Shown here: positions 47,040 to 58,626 of the stretch, one piece after another
Numbering within the stretch: the stretch's first letter is position 1
How the letters are laid out: each line of letters begins with the position of its first letter
NCBI RefSeq assembly: GCF_007655135.1
Contig: NW_022204041.1
Span: 1 to 64,000 of the forward strand
DNA length: 64,000 nt
Source of the DNA: Punica granatum
Taxonomy: Eukaryota > Streptophyta > Magnoliopsida > Myrtales > Lythraceae
Reading direction: 5' to 3'
Made by a program: the position numbers and the translations under genes
Notes under the pieces: generated by a model
Told to the model about the DNA's origin: nothing
What the model saw: only the letters and a program-made list of their open reading frames with translations
Database searches by the model: none

Positions 47040-47834
47040 TAGTGGGATTACATGATTCTACGTGAAGCAATTTCTCTTTAATTTTCCCACATGGGACAAT
47101 CTCACTCAACTCCCGCCCTCACGTGCATGTGAACACTTAAACACCCGCCATCAACAACTTACGTCGAACCGGGCTCTCATCTCTTTCGGACTCGGGCATT
47201 AACTACCTCGAGATAGGTTTCCTCTTCCTTACTTGGGAAAGGGGTCAAACCAACTACATGCCGGGTTTCCACTTCCGGACTCGGACTTCACTAGCAACGA
47301 ATTCCATAATCGGGTCCAGCGTGGTATGAGTCCTCTCACAGGAGCGTGAAAGCTTAACTCGTTCTGATTCCATATTAAATTTTCATTGGGCTTATACAAG
47401 CTTAGGGCCACTTTCACTTAAAAGTTCAAGCTGATAAATGATGGTCTTCAAATATCATATAAGCCTATGGTTATTCTTTCATTTTTTTTCATGTGAAATT
47501 ATAATTCCCAACACCTGCCCTCACGTGCAACATGTGATCTATTTCTGCCTACACGTTGTCATGTGCCCTTAAACACCCGCCCTCAACAACTGACATCGAG
47601 TCGGACTCATCTTCTGTACTTGGGAAAGGGAGGACTTACACAAGGTGCACTCTTGGCTGCACTCAGACATACTGGGCCTGACGTAGCATCGATGTGCACA
47701 CGTGCGTGGGTGAGCATTCCTGTAGCCTGAGCTCTTATACCATGTAAAACATCCATTGTGCATATAAGCTATTAGGCCTATAAACTCATGGTTATTCTTT
47801 TATTTTTTCCATGTGAGAATATAATTCCCAACAA
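47040..47834 (-). mobile_element. TRIM array: LTR-internal-LTR-internal-LTR
   Basis: Related LTR segments occur at about 47040-47110 (partial), 47375-47510 and 47748-47834. The last two share TATAAGC, CATGGTTATTCTTT, TTCCATGTGA and ATAATTCCCAACA-like stretches. Primer-site complements TTCTGATTCCAT (about 47360) and GCTCTTATACCATG (about 47731) precede the second and third LTR, as expected for minus-strand TRIMs. The internal parts hold CCCGCC(A/C)TCA(A/C)CAAC motifs and no gene. Shared central LTRs indicate recombination between copies. Confidence 0.6.
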
Positions 47835-49850
47835 ATGGATATCAAAACTCGCTATTGCAACCATTTCTATTTATATGGCATCTATTATATCTAGGTAGAA
47901 AAAAATGAGAGATCCACGTTAATCTTAAATTATATAATTACTAGTTGAAATTTGCGTGTTGTGTGGAATAAAATTTATCATTATGAAGGCATATTACATA
48001 AAAATTTGAATACAAGACGACGGAGGAGCCTTCTATATATACTTGATAATATTATAAAATATTAGATTTCCACAACCATCCAAGCCATGTATGCGGAGTG
48101 CGAATATCTATGGTGCAATCACGGGAAATGAAATGAGGTGGAATGGGACGGAATTAGAAATGGAATGACAATTTTTATTTTTGTGTGGTTTAATAAGTAA
48201 TGAAAATTCAATTCCATTTGCTTCTAATTGTTTCATTGCCTACGGAATCGAAATCAAATTTCAATGTACGATAATTATTTGTAATATTTCAAGTGAACAA
48301 CTAACAAGTATTCAAGCGGGTGCGGCTCAATAATTATTCATATAACATACACAAAGAATAAAGAAGTTCTTATATCATACCGAATTTATTCAATAACATG
48401 ATATTAAGAAAAAAAATTAGAACAAAAGTTCAGTCAAACTTCATAGAAAGTACTGCAATATTGTTTCGTAATTTTTTCAAAATATATAAACAAATTATAT
48501 AAAGCGCGACATTGTGGCTGACAATGTTTGTTGATTAGAAAAATCTTTCCATTCTTGAGAGCAAAATTTTACTTAAAAAATATTTTGATTCCCCTTCCGC
48601 AAACCCTAAAACCCGGAATCGATTCCCTTGCATATTTCTAGTTCCATTCGAACAAACATCGACAATTGGAATGATCCATTCCGATTCCGATTCCCCTCTG
48701 AATTTACATGAACCAAACGGTTAGTTCAATAATTAGTTAGAATCTATTATAGGCATCGAATTTTGACTCCTTGGGATTGTGTAGTAGGATGCCTCTATTT
48801 GTTTAACAAAAACGTGTCACATTAGCACTTTGAGAACTTTCAAAGCATCAGAGTAATTGACCCTTGATTTTCTTGCATTTAGTTTATATGCCCAAAAAAT
48901 AATTAAAAAGTGACCCTTCATTTTATTGCATTTAATTTTTATGGCCAAAAACTTATTAAAAGGAATTCATCATTCTTAGACAAATCTTTTAGTTTTGGAT
49001 TTGTCACCCGCTTTCTTGTATATATTAATTCGAACTACGATAATGGAATTCTCCCTTGTGATGAGTCTTTGACAGAAGCATTTTGAACAAATACTCAACT
49101 TGTGGTTGATTGTCCTTTCAAGTCTTTTCATCAATATATACCTCGACTTTTCCTTTCTACACATTTTCATAAATAATTTGCAATTTTTCATGATGTATTA
49201 ATTTAATTGGATGTTTTCTAGGAGATTATTTATTTTATATCTTTTTGTAAACATGACAATATCAACAGATATATAAAATAAAACAAATTTGAAGTGAAAA
49301 CCGAAAAATCCGCGTGACTAGTCTAGTAATAAGAGGTCTAACTTTTCTTAATTAATAGGTGTGAATTCCTTGGTTTTCTTTTTCCCTGGCAACAGTAGAA
49401 GCTTGGCAATAAATAGTAACAAAACAGAATAAGCAGCAGTTGAGAATATCAAGTATCAACAATCAAATTAACAATAAAAATAATATCAAAAGCAAAATAA
49501 AAGTTTTTATTAAATTGTAGAATAGTACATGCAAAGAATTAGTGGCTATGATCTCAATGAATTAATGAAGATGGGATGGAAAATTTTTTACAAAAGGACA
49601 AGAAGAAAAGCATATATCCTTTTTCCTTTCATATGAATTGAATTCATTCATTTTCTAATTTATGCCTATCATAAGATTTCTTATTTTTGTTTTATTAAAA
49701 TATTCATAAGATATATAATATATTAAAGTAAAATAATAACAATTCACACAAAAAAAAACAAAAAAAACTTTTTTTATCATGCCTAATAATTTTAAAGTTT
49801 CCTTTTTCTTAATCATTAAAATTGAATAAAATATATAATATTATAAACCC
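47835..49850. other. AT-rich intergenic DNA with a probable MITE
   Basis: No gene seen. GGAATGGAATGACAATT near 48160 and inverted GGAATGATCCATTCCGATTCC-type sequence near 48668-48700 suggest an old MITE spanning about 48095-48725. The rest is AT-rich and featureless. Confidence 0.35.
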
Positions 49851-49856
49851 CAATGG

Positions 49857-50265
49857 TAAATTACATTCCCCACCCTTGAAATTTTCTCAAATGACACTTA
49901 ATCCCATTATTAGGAAAAATGACATTTTTTCCTATTTGGTTATGTTGACTAATACTATTAGAATATTTTGTTAACTTTTATAATTATTTTAAATAATAAT
50001 AATAATAATAATAATAAAACAAATATAATGTAAGTTGTGGGCCTCGCCGAGGGGAATGATGGTGCTAATGAGCCCCCAGTGATCACTGACAACCTCTCTG
50101 AGAGATTATTTCTATTATTTGATTTTTAAAAAATAATTATAAAAAATTAACATGATATTTTGATGGTGTTAGTCAACACAGTCAAATAGAGGAAGTGTCA
50201 TTTTTTCCTCAGAATGGGCTAAGTGTCATTTGATAAAATCTCAAGGAAGGGGAGTGTCAATTTCG
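49857..50265. mobile_element. Long-TIR MITE upstream of the Gnk2 gene
   Basis: The left arm (49857-49990) and right arm (about 50135-50265) are inverted copies. They share CAAATGACACTTAATCCCA against GGGCTAAGTGTCATTTG, and ATTTTCTCAA/CCCACCCTTGAA against CTCAAGGAAGGGGAG. Arms above 100 bp recall Mutator-like elements. The centre has an AAT microsatellite at 49990-50015. Confidence 0.6.
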
Positions 50266-50675
50266 CTTAGGAATGTCACAAGTATTATTCAATAGAATCT
50301 CAATAGAGGGGAGTGTAATTTATCCTAAATTAAATTATAAAAATAAACAAAATAAAAATAAGTTGTAAAATATTAAAACTCCCCATGAATGTCCAAAATC
50401 ATACAACGTTACATGTTTTAGAGATATATTATATATAAATGTAATATTTTAGTCAATGTCACTATATATGTATTCACCTGACAAATCCGCTGGATAGAAA
50501 AGCCAAAAAAAAAATGCTTTGAAATGTTAAACGAAACAAAACAGTAGTTGGAGCAAATCCCAATGAAATTCAGGTTGGATCAAAGTGGTTCCGTTCTCAT
50601 ACTTAAATTGTCCTCAGGCTCAAAGAGAATAAAAGGACAGGTCAATAAAAGTTAACAGAATATTATCCGGGATGT
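50158..50675 (+). repeat. Tandem duplication of the Gnk2 gene promoter and leader, upstream unit
   Basis: It is alignable with 50676-51080. Shared landmarks are GTCAACACAGT, TAATTTATCCTAAATTAAAT, ATGTCCAA, AGTCAA(T/G)GTCACTATATATG, TAGAAAAGCCAAAA and GTTGGAGCAAATCCCAAT. The copy ends in CAGGTCAATAAAAG, which corresponds to CCAGTCAAGAAAG just before the start codon, so it carries promoter and leader but no coding part. Confidence 0.75.
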
Positions 50676-51000
50676 TTTAACGATGTTGGTCAACACAGTA
50701 AAATGTTTAGAATGTCAATTGTTCTTAGAAATAGGAGTAATTGTTATTTAAGAAAATAACCTCAAGAGAAAATAGCGTAATTTATCCTAAATTAAATTAT
50801 TAAAATGAATAAATAAAAAGGAGCGGCAAAAGTATTAAAAACCCAATGATTGTCCAATATCATACAATGCTATATATAGATATATATATATTAGTCAAGG
50901 TCACTATATATGTATTTTCCTGCCAAATACTACATAGAAAAGCCAAAAGTTGGAGCAAATCCCAATAAATATCAGATTGGATCAAAATGGTTCTCCTTCG

Positions 51001-51010
51001 TATATATATT
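51001..51010 (+). promoter_or_regulatory. Candidate TATA box of the Gnk2 gene
   Basis: GTATATATATTT lies about 75-83 bp before the start codon, a normal spacing for a plant TATA box with a short leader. The upstream duplicate lacks this TATA string at the equivalent place. Several other TATA-like strings occur nearby (for example near 50880), so the choice is tentative. Confidence 0.4.
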
Positions 51011-51083
51011 TGTTTCCATACTTAGAAGTTTCCTCAAACTCAAAGAGATTGAAACGACCAGTCAAGAAAGAAGAAAGTTTACT

Positions 51084-51494
51084 ATGGATGCTCTCCTAAG
51101 AGCTGCAATAATTGCAATCGGGCTACTTTGTATCTCCAATTGTACCAAATATTCCGCCGGTGAAGCAGATTATACACTGCTGTCCAAAATCTGCAATGGT
51201 CAAGAATTTTCGGATATGCGCTGGATTAACAATAAGCACTCTGTCCTGAAGCGATTAATAGGAATCACCCCAAATGCTGGCTTCAATCATTACGAGAAGT
51301 CTTCGTCTTCCGACCATATTGTCTATGGCCATGCAGCATGCAACGGAGAACTCTTGAAAGAAGACTGCCATTTGTGCCTACTTAGCGCTTACCAGTGGCT
51401 ATCCGATGATGACTGTCCCAAACGGACCATGGGGGCTCAAGTTCATCTCCGTGATTGTAGATTTAGGTTTGAAATTTATGATTTTGAGGATTGA
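51084..51494 (+). CDS. Secreted single-domain Gnk2/DUF26 cysteine-rich protein
   Basis: The product is 136 residues. Residues 1-25 form a signal peptide (MDALLRAAIIAIGLL core), so it should be exported to the apoplast. The mature part holds one Gnk2 domain: Cys37, Cys86, Cys95, Cys98, Cys111 and Cys125. Cys86-95-98 form the C-X8-C-X2-C motif, and six cysteines is the ginkbilobin-2 set. Single-domain members such as ginkbilobin-2 bind mannose and inhibit fungi, while longer relatives are the cysteine-rich repeat secretory proteins and CRK receptor ectodomains. The Gnk2 mannose-binding residues cannot be confirmed by eye. I chose this ATG over the one at 50910 because the signal peptide starts here and the earlier part is promoter-like sequence also present in the upstream duplicate. 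No intron is needed. Confidence 0.75.
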   Translation: MDALLRAAIIAIGLLCISNCTKYSAGEADYTLLSKICNGQEFSDMRWINNKHSVLKRLIGITPNAGFNHYEKSSSSDHIVYGHAACNGELLKEDCHLCLLSAYQWLSDDDCPKRTMGAQVHLRDCRFRFEIYDFED

Positions 51495-53500
51495 TACTTA
51501 AACTCGACCTACCGTAAGAAATGATATTACATAACTCCCCGTAAGCCACGTCTTTTTCATGTTCAATGTATTGAGCTTGGGCACACACAGAGCAATTATC
51601 AAATCCCCGTGGTATCAATTCATGTATGTGCTTGTGCGCTTTAACGATATGATGATGTATCCTCGATAAGTTACAAATAAAGTATATGAGCATACTTTTT
51701 GTATTACATTAGAAAAGGACCAACGGGGAGTTTTTTTATTCCCCCCCCCCCCGATTCTCAGTTTTTTTTTCCTTTCAATTTTTACAATTTTTTAGCTTTC
51801 CCCTTCTGACACTAGCTAGTAGATGACCCTATTGAACCATGGAGCCAAGTATCCGGTCTGAGAATAGTTATTTGATTATTTCGTGAAAAGCACTTTTTTT
51901 TTCAACTTTAATAGAGAAAAATCGAACGAATTTCATATAGAAATACTAGATATATACAAATTAAGAAATATGCAATGATTTCTTTTGTCAAATTTTAGGT
52001 TGCAAGTGGGAAATCTCTTCCCACGTGCGGAAACTATTGTTTTCTTTTATCTTCACATTTTTTAAACAAAAAAAATTCCCCATTTTGTCTAGTGTTTTTA
52101 GATCTGGCCTTTTTTTTTTCTGAAGAGTTTTTAAATCTGGCTTGCGAAAGGTAGCAGGTACCCTAGTTGATCTGTCTAGACAAATGATGATTGCTATGGA
52201 CAGACAAGTTATCTCAAAAATATTTTTCCCTCAACTTTTATCTAGATTTGTTCATTTGTTTACAAATTTGCCTACATTTGAGGGAAACTATATGGTCCAA
52301 TCGCTTATTTTATAAAATCATTTTTTGAATCATTGAGCTGCATCATTGATAAATAAATTAATAATTTATTGATCATCTTCCTACCTTTTAGCCTCTTTCC
52401 CTTGTTTGACTTATATTAATTTTCAGTCTCGAGTGTTTCAATTATTTTGCCTCTTTACGGCCTTTTTCATTTTATACACATGAACCTGCTTGCCCTCAAG
52501 AAACTTCTCTGCAATATGGCTCCTAGTCCTGACGGCCATAATCTTGGCTGGGGTATCATCGGAACTGGACATAGCATATTTTAGGGTTAATTATCAAAAA
52601 AAAAATTGTACTTTTCATCAATTTCTTCATGAATAATAATAATAATTATTATTATTAATATTTTTATTTTTGCATGAATTCATCAATTATCAATTTGATA
52701 ACATATTCACTAGAAACCACTTTTCCCGTCGATTTTAATGTGATTTTTTGATGTGGAACTTAACAGTGTTACATGGCTCACGAAACTAAAACAACCAAAT
52801 TGGCAGGAAAAATATAATTATCTTTTAGAAAAATGAATGTCAAAACCTTACGCGGAGGAAGAGGAGGGGTGTCTGCATTGTGGCCTCGCTAGCAATCACC
52901 AAGCCCGCCCAATCAAGGCCTCTGGTGCACAGTGGTGCCAACGGCCCACATGAACAATTGTATCAGCTAGCGAGGCCCGCACACGACACTCTTTACTCTC
53001 CCTTTCCCTTTCACGATACGTTTTTTTTTTTTTTTTTAATTTGGAGTGGTGGAGACCTCCCTGAAGACCACCACCGCCTTTGGTCCGTTTGCTGACGACA
53101 ACTTGTCGACGATAGCTGAGATCGCCTAATTGTGGCCGCTGCCAAGGCCCATACAGCGAGTCCTTCCTCATCTCCCTTCACATTGGGGATTTCATTTTTT
53201 TTTAAATTCCTTTTTAAATTTTTGGGATCCACTTGGTCAGCATCCATGAGCCGAGTGGCACTATTAAGTTCTATGTCTAAAAATCCCGTTGAAGTTGACA
53301 GAGAAAGCGTTATTGTACTAAATATTATACCAAGTCGATAGTTGATAAATTCAATGCAAAAGAAAATAGTTCGTGTTAAATTCAACAAAAAGTGCAAAAT
53401 TCAAATATTTTCTTTTTGATGATTAACTTTTTTTTATTATATATTTTGAGAAACTGTATAGACAGAGTTCGTCCTGCACTTATTACTCTCGACCTACGTT
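51495..53500. other. Intergenic, no gene recognised
   Basis: The stretch carries a C homopolymer (about 51741-51752), a poly-T run and the diverged repeat shared with 31190-31380. A GC-richer block at 52850-53240 has short open frames that match no family I know. Confidence 0.4.
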
Positions 53501-55060
53501 AATAATTTGAATGCTTGCTGCAATAGTTTCGCAGAGGCTCATAACCATGATGTCTAATTTGAATTTAATTGAATGTCCTTGGGCTTGATTAATGTAAATG
53601 ACCATTCTCTGTATATTTATGAATGTGGCCGTGTATGCATGTGAAGGAATAATCGAGTCAAAATTGGTCAAATTACAATTGAAGTCCAATTGTGCAATGA
53701 TCATGCAAATTGGGTTTAATTACATGGGATTAAGGTTTAAGAGATATCAATTAAGGGTCTTCGGTGTCTTGGGAAGGTCTTCGTGGCCTTGAGGGTGGGT
53801 CATTAGGACCTGGGATCAATTTAACCGGTTAAAGTCCCTCAATTTGATTAATCGATGATTAATTGAATTTAAATCCAATTCTTGTGGAGAAATTGATAAA
53901 TCAATATTAAAATGTTTAATCAAGTAAATTCAAACATTGAAAATCGTGGGATGAAAGGAAAATTCATGTGTCAAGTCTAAGGTTAAATGGAAGGTCCTCG
54001 GACCTCGAGAGTAGGATTTTTGCAGATTTTTTTGGGAATAATTGGCAAAATCATGTACATAGGACTTGTAAATAAAGAATCCCAGAATAAAAGGTCAAAA
54101 GTCCAATAAAATAAGTAGACTTAGAAAAATGGCTAGAATTTCATTGGTTACGAGCCTTAGATCCATTGTGTGTCTCTTTGGGCTCTAGGCTTGCTTAGTA
54201 GGCTCATTGGTCAATATTTGACCTGAATGTATAGCCCACCAATGATTTGGCCTGAATGTATGGCGCATGATGAATGTAGACCCGAAGGTGTGGCCCATGT
54301 GATGTATGTATGTATGAGGATATATAGGTAAGTATGTGTCGTGCGGAAAGCCATGTAATCTTTTATTCTTTCTTATATAAACTCCTAATTATGACTGTAG
54401 ACTTTAGGATAAATTGGACTTATAATAAAAAAGTATTAGAAATCAATAGGAGCTCAGGAGGGTACTGAAATGGCGGGTTATTAGTTTGCAAACTTCTAAT
54501 CTCGTAATGAAATTCCCGGATCTAGTTCTTTGGTTCAAAGACCGAGTTAACTTTAAATCCTTAAGTTGTTAGTATCTTTGTCTCCTTAGGTGATTTAGGT
54601 GGCTCATCGACCAATGACACAATGTAGTGATGACTCCAATCAAGATGGGCCCCAGGTACAGAGACTAATAGAATTTTCTAGTCAGGGCGGAGGCCTAAAA
54701 ATCATGTTTGTGGGACAGTGGGAGATGCCATGCTAGAGCCACTCAACCCTCGAGACAAGGTTGGCGGCGGCCTCATATCAAGAGGAGGGGGTCGCCGAGG
54801 AGGCCCCTACCCTGTGATTTTGCACGAGACTAAAGTCCAAGTCTCAAGCAAAATTGTAGGGGTGGGTGCCTCACTGACGACCATTCCCCTTCCGCCCGGG
54901 ATGAGGTTATCGGCACCTTCTAAGGTTGCCAATGCTTTTTGAGGTCGTCAGTAACCTCTTTTGCTGCGATGGGGGCTGCTAGTCCACCATCTCGGCAATG
55001 AGCCCTAATGCTTTAACTTTTTTCTGAAAGCTCTTCTCCTTTAATTTTGAGTATTTTTTA
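53500..55060. other. LTR-like or decayed repeat sequence, unassigned
   Basis: From 53540 to about 54680 the composition and runs such as GGTCCTCGGACCTCGAGAG resemble gypsy LTR sequence, but I find no pair of ends. A short motif of the type CCTGAATGTATGGCCCA recurs three times at about 54221-54300. A GC-rich block at 54720-54945 has an open frame that resembles no protein I know. Confidence 0.3.
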
Positions 55061-55069
55061 ATACTTTTG

Positions 55070-56230
55070 TTTTTTCTTTATACTTTGATAAAGGTGGAAA
55101 TGCCACATCAGCTAGATACCTATAAATAATACTAAAGGCACGTCAGTTAAGGATCAGAATAAGAGATTGTATTATACGTAAAATACGCAATAAGAAATCC
55201 AATTTATAACAACCACTATTACCGACTATACGAGTGGCGCGCTTTCGAGATTTTTTTGGAGAATTATATAAAACTTTTCCTCCAATCCTTAATTTTTTTA
55301 TATTTATTATTTAGAGAAGAATTATTCAGGGAGAAACATTATGAGGTTATTAAATAAATGATTAATCACCTAAAAAAGTATGACCGTTACACTTTTCTTT
55401 TTAAATATAGCACCACCTTTAAAAAATAGTATAAAAATGTATGACCTTTATATTTTTTTCTAAATACAGCACGATCTTTACATTTTTTTTCTTCTAAATA
55501 TAGGACATTTGCATTTGTTTCTCAATATAATATGACCTTTGAAGAGTAGTACAAAAAGACACGACCTTTGCACTTTTTCTTTAATGTAGCTCGACCTTTA
55601 AAAAATGGCACAGGAAGGCACGGCCTTCAGGTACGATCTTCTTTTTTAACATGCTAGAATCGCAGTTAAACTCGAAGGTCGTGCCTTTCTATGCCATTTT
55701 TTAAAGGTCGTACTACATTTAAGAAAAAGTGCAAATGTTTTATCTTTCTGTGCCATTCTTCAAAGATTGTGCTATATTTAAAAAAAAATGTAAATGTCGT
55801 GTCTTTCTGTACTATTTTATAAATCTCGTGGTATATTTAATAAAAAGTGCAAAAGTTGTGATTTTTTAGATGATTAACCCTGAAATGAATGATACAACAT
55901 AGTTTTATAATGCAAAAGTTGTGATTTTTTAGATGATTAACCCTGAAATGGATGATGCAACATAGTTTTATAATGTAGCTGACAAGTTGTGGGAAATTAC
56001 TTGCGTAAAACGTGCAAAAGATAATGCACGGATTCCTCAGGCACAAGACACAAAGAAGAAAAAGGACAAATCTCTCATCGATCGCTTACGCGAGTTTAAT
56101 CAATTAATTAGTCGGTCGGGACAGCAGATTAGGTTTCTTATGCCAGCAATATATTTATTTGGGGACAGCGAATTAGCATGAAATCAGACACTGACTTTGA
56201 ATCTTCCCCATATTTCACTAAGTCTATAAT
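55070..56230. repeat. Diverged direct repeat, copy A (contains a palindromic MITE)
   Basis: Parts at 55070-55340 and 55975-56230 align with 56870-57180 and 57243-57500. They share GAGTGGC(G/T)CG, GCTGA(C/T)AAGTTGTGGGAAATTAC, GGTCGGGACAGC and GGGGACAGCGAATTAGC. Between its two parts lies the extra 0.6-kb palindromic block described separately. Confidence 0.7.
55359..55974. mobile_element. Palindromic MITE with internal tandem units
   Basis: The left end ATGATTAATCACCTAAAAAAG is mirrored by TTTTTTAGATGATTAACCC on the right. The left half holds four to five units of about 60-65 bp, each with a (A/C)GACCTTT(G/A)(C/T)A-type motif followed by TAAA(T/A)ATAGCAC-like sequence. The right half holds the same units inverted, with the centre near 55640. 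The right end is doubled as two 63-bp units (55849-55911 and 55912-55974). Copy B at 57.18-57.25 kb lacks the whole block. Confidence 0.65.
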
Positions 56231-56869
56231 GGGTAGGACAGACGTCCAATTCTAAAGTTCGAGTTCATCAGATGATGAGATCAATCATCTTATTTCCTAA
56301 AAAAAAAAAGATCGTCTTATATTTTAGAAATTTCTTTTTTATTTGAGTTTAACAACTCACTCTTTGGTATGGCTATTACAAACTATAAATATCACATCAA
56401 TCATTTCAAGTGGCCTGGTCGTGAAGACTCGAGATTTCTTCCTGCCTAATTGTGCAATACTATATTAATTGATAATGCAGATATGAAATTGATTCCTTAA
56501 ATATTTTAAATTTGCATAAGTTCAAATCGACTAAGAATGAGTGAATCGAGCATAATAATGGAATTAAATTTTTTCAAAAGAAAAAAAAGAAAGATTCGAC
56601 AAATTATTTTCGAAAGAAATAAGTAGTAAAACTTTTCTGTCGTGGATATTTCTCACATATAATTGCATTTTCACAAGAAATCAAAAGACGCATTTACCCA
56701 AGTGGAGCACACCAACCAAAATGTATAAATTCCAGGCTGCACTTCTGACCAAAAAATCGGCGAGCCCCCAGCCAGTCCAGCTTCTTTTTTTCTTTGGGAT
56801 AAAATTTTTTCCTTACTTTTTTATTTAATTTTTAAATATTTTCTTTATTTTTATTATATTTTAAATTTT

Positions 56870-57500
56870 TATTGTTTGATTTTTTTATGAGGTGAAAAAG
56901 CCACGTCGGCTAGAATACATTTAATACTAATGGCACATCAACTAAAATCAGAAAAATATGTGGTGCAATAAATCTGCGACCTAATTGAAAGTTTATGTTT
57001 TGATATAAATGTGAAAATTCATAGTTGTATACCTAATTTATGCAATAAAAAAAAATCCAATTATTATAACGACTTATATTACCGGGCCGGCTACCAAGTG
57101 GCTCGGCCGAGTCTTTGAGATTTGTTCAGAGAATTATGTAAAAATATTTTCACCAGAATTCTTTTACATTTATTATTTAGGAAGTATTCTTAAGGGACAA
57201 ACACCCAATGAATTTTTAAATGAACGGCGCCTTATAGTTTTATAATAGAGCTGATAAGTTGTGGGAAATTACATGCGTAAAACATGCAACAGGTAATGCA
57301 CGGATTCCTCAAGCAAAAGACATAAAAAAGAAAAAACGACGATTCTCTCACAGATCGCTTACGCCAGTTTAATCAATTAATTAGTCGGTCGGGACAGCGG
57401 ATTAGGTTTCTTACGCCAGTGATAGATTTATGTGGGGACAGCGAATTAGCGGGAAAGCGAGACACTAACTTTGCATTTTCCCCATAATTCACTAGGCCTA
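56870..57500. repeat. Diverged direct repeat, copy B (no MITE)
   Basis: The counterpart of 55070-56230. Between its left part, ending near 57190, and its right part, starting near 57237 (TTTTATAATAGAGCTGA), only about 45 bp intervene. Confidence 0.7.
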
Positions 57501-58626
57501 TAATTTGAAATATTTGAGTTCACAAGAGGGTAAGATCAATCATTTTATATTATTGGAAATTTCTCTTTAACGTGAGATTAACAACTCGCGGTGGTATTAT
57601 TCTTTGGTACGCTATTACAAATTATAAATATCACATCTATCCTTTCAAGCGGCTTATTAGTGAAGACTCGAGATTTCGTCCTGCCTTAATTGTGCAACTA
57701 GATATAGCCTATTATTTCCGCATAAGATCAAATCGACCAAGAATGAAAAAGGATAGAAGAAAAAGAGTATAAATGCAGTGGCACATAATCATACACTATC
57801 GATTGTCAATTAAGATGTTGCATGTTCGATTCGAATTAATGCTAGTTTGATACCCTTTTATTTCTCTCTCTTTTTTTGTGAATTCTATTTCTTAATTTCC
57901 TTTTAATTTACTAAAGTATGAGGATCTCTTGTAATCAAATAAGAAAAATTGAAACGATAGGGTACAAAAATGGAATCAAATTTGGGGGGAAAAAGGAAGA
58001 AGGAAGATTCAACAAGTTATCTTCTAATAAACAGGGTGGCCACAGCCTCTTGTCTCCTCAGCTCTATTACTTTATTCCTACGAATAATTTGCTAATAATT
58101 CATCAATGGAGGGACGGAAGGGGGCTGGAAACCTCTGCTAACTTGATTAAATTAAATAAAATCAGAAAGGAAATATGATCATAAATAGTCCTAGGCAGAG
58201 AAAGATTGGATCAAAATCATTCATCAGCGCAGATTGTGAATTTATGAGAAAATTATTCTTACAAATAAATAATTTACTGATCACTAATCACTTCTGCGTC
58301 TGCTCCTCCGTTCTTCCCATGAGCCGCTACATCATCAATATCCATATGGCTGTGGTCTTACTAGCAAGTTTTTGGACCGGGTGCAAACCCAACCACTTAT
58401 TGGTCTAGTAGAAATTTTACAGAGGATAAACGGTTAATTTAAAAGGTGAAATGAAGATCAAAGCTCGTATTCTGTAATCGACAAAATATGGAGTAGAAAA
58501 ATGTATGTATTTCGGGCAAAAAGGAACTAGGACAAATCTAAGCATTGGTATAGATCGCATAACCGAAAAGCCAGTCTGAAAGTTCAGGCTTTGCTGCTAC
58601 CGGTATGTGTCGTGAGAAAGGAGGAT
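57501..58626. other. Intergenic and 3' flank of the ATL gene
   Basis: No gene recognised. The last 200 bp or so before 58627 are probably the 3' UTR of the minus-strand ATL gene. I see no certain polyadenylation signal. Confidence 0.4.

Noticed and set aside
46259..47042. Multiple plus- and minus-strand frames in the duplicated tail region
   Set aside because: Only the minus-strand frame with the RARAKR-type tail resembles a gypsy polyprotein; the others are shadows repeated by the duplication.
50910..51083. Upstream in-frame extension of the Gnk2 protein
   Set aside because: The extension covers promoter-like sequence that is also present in the non-coding upstream duplicate, and it would bury the signal peptide inside the protein.
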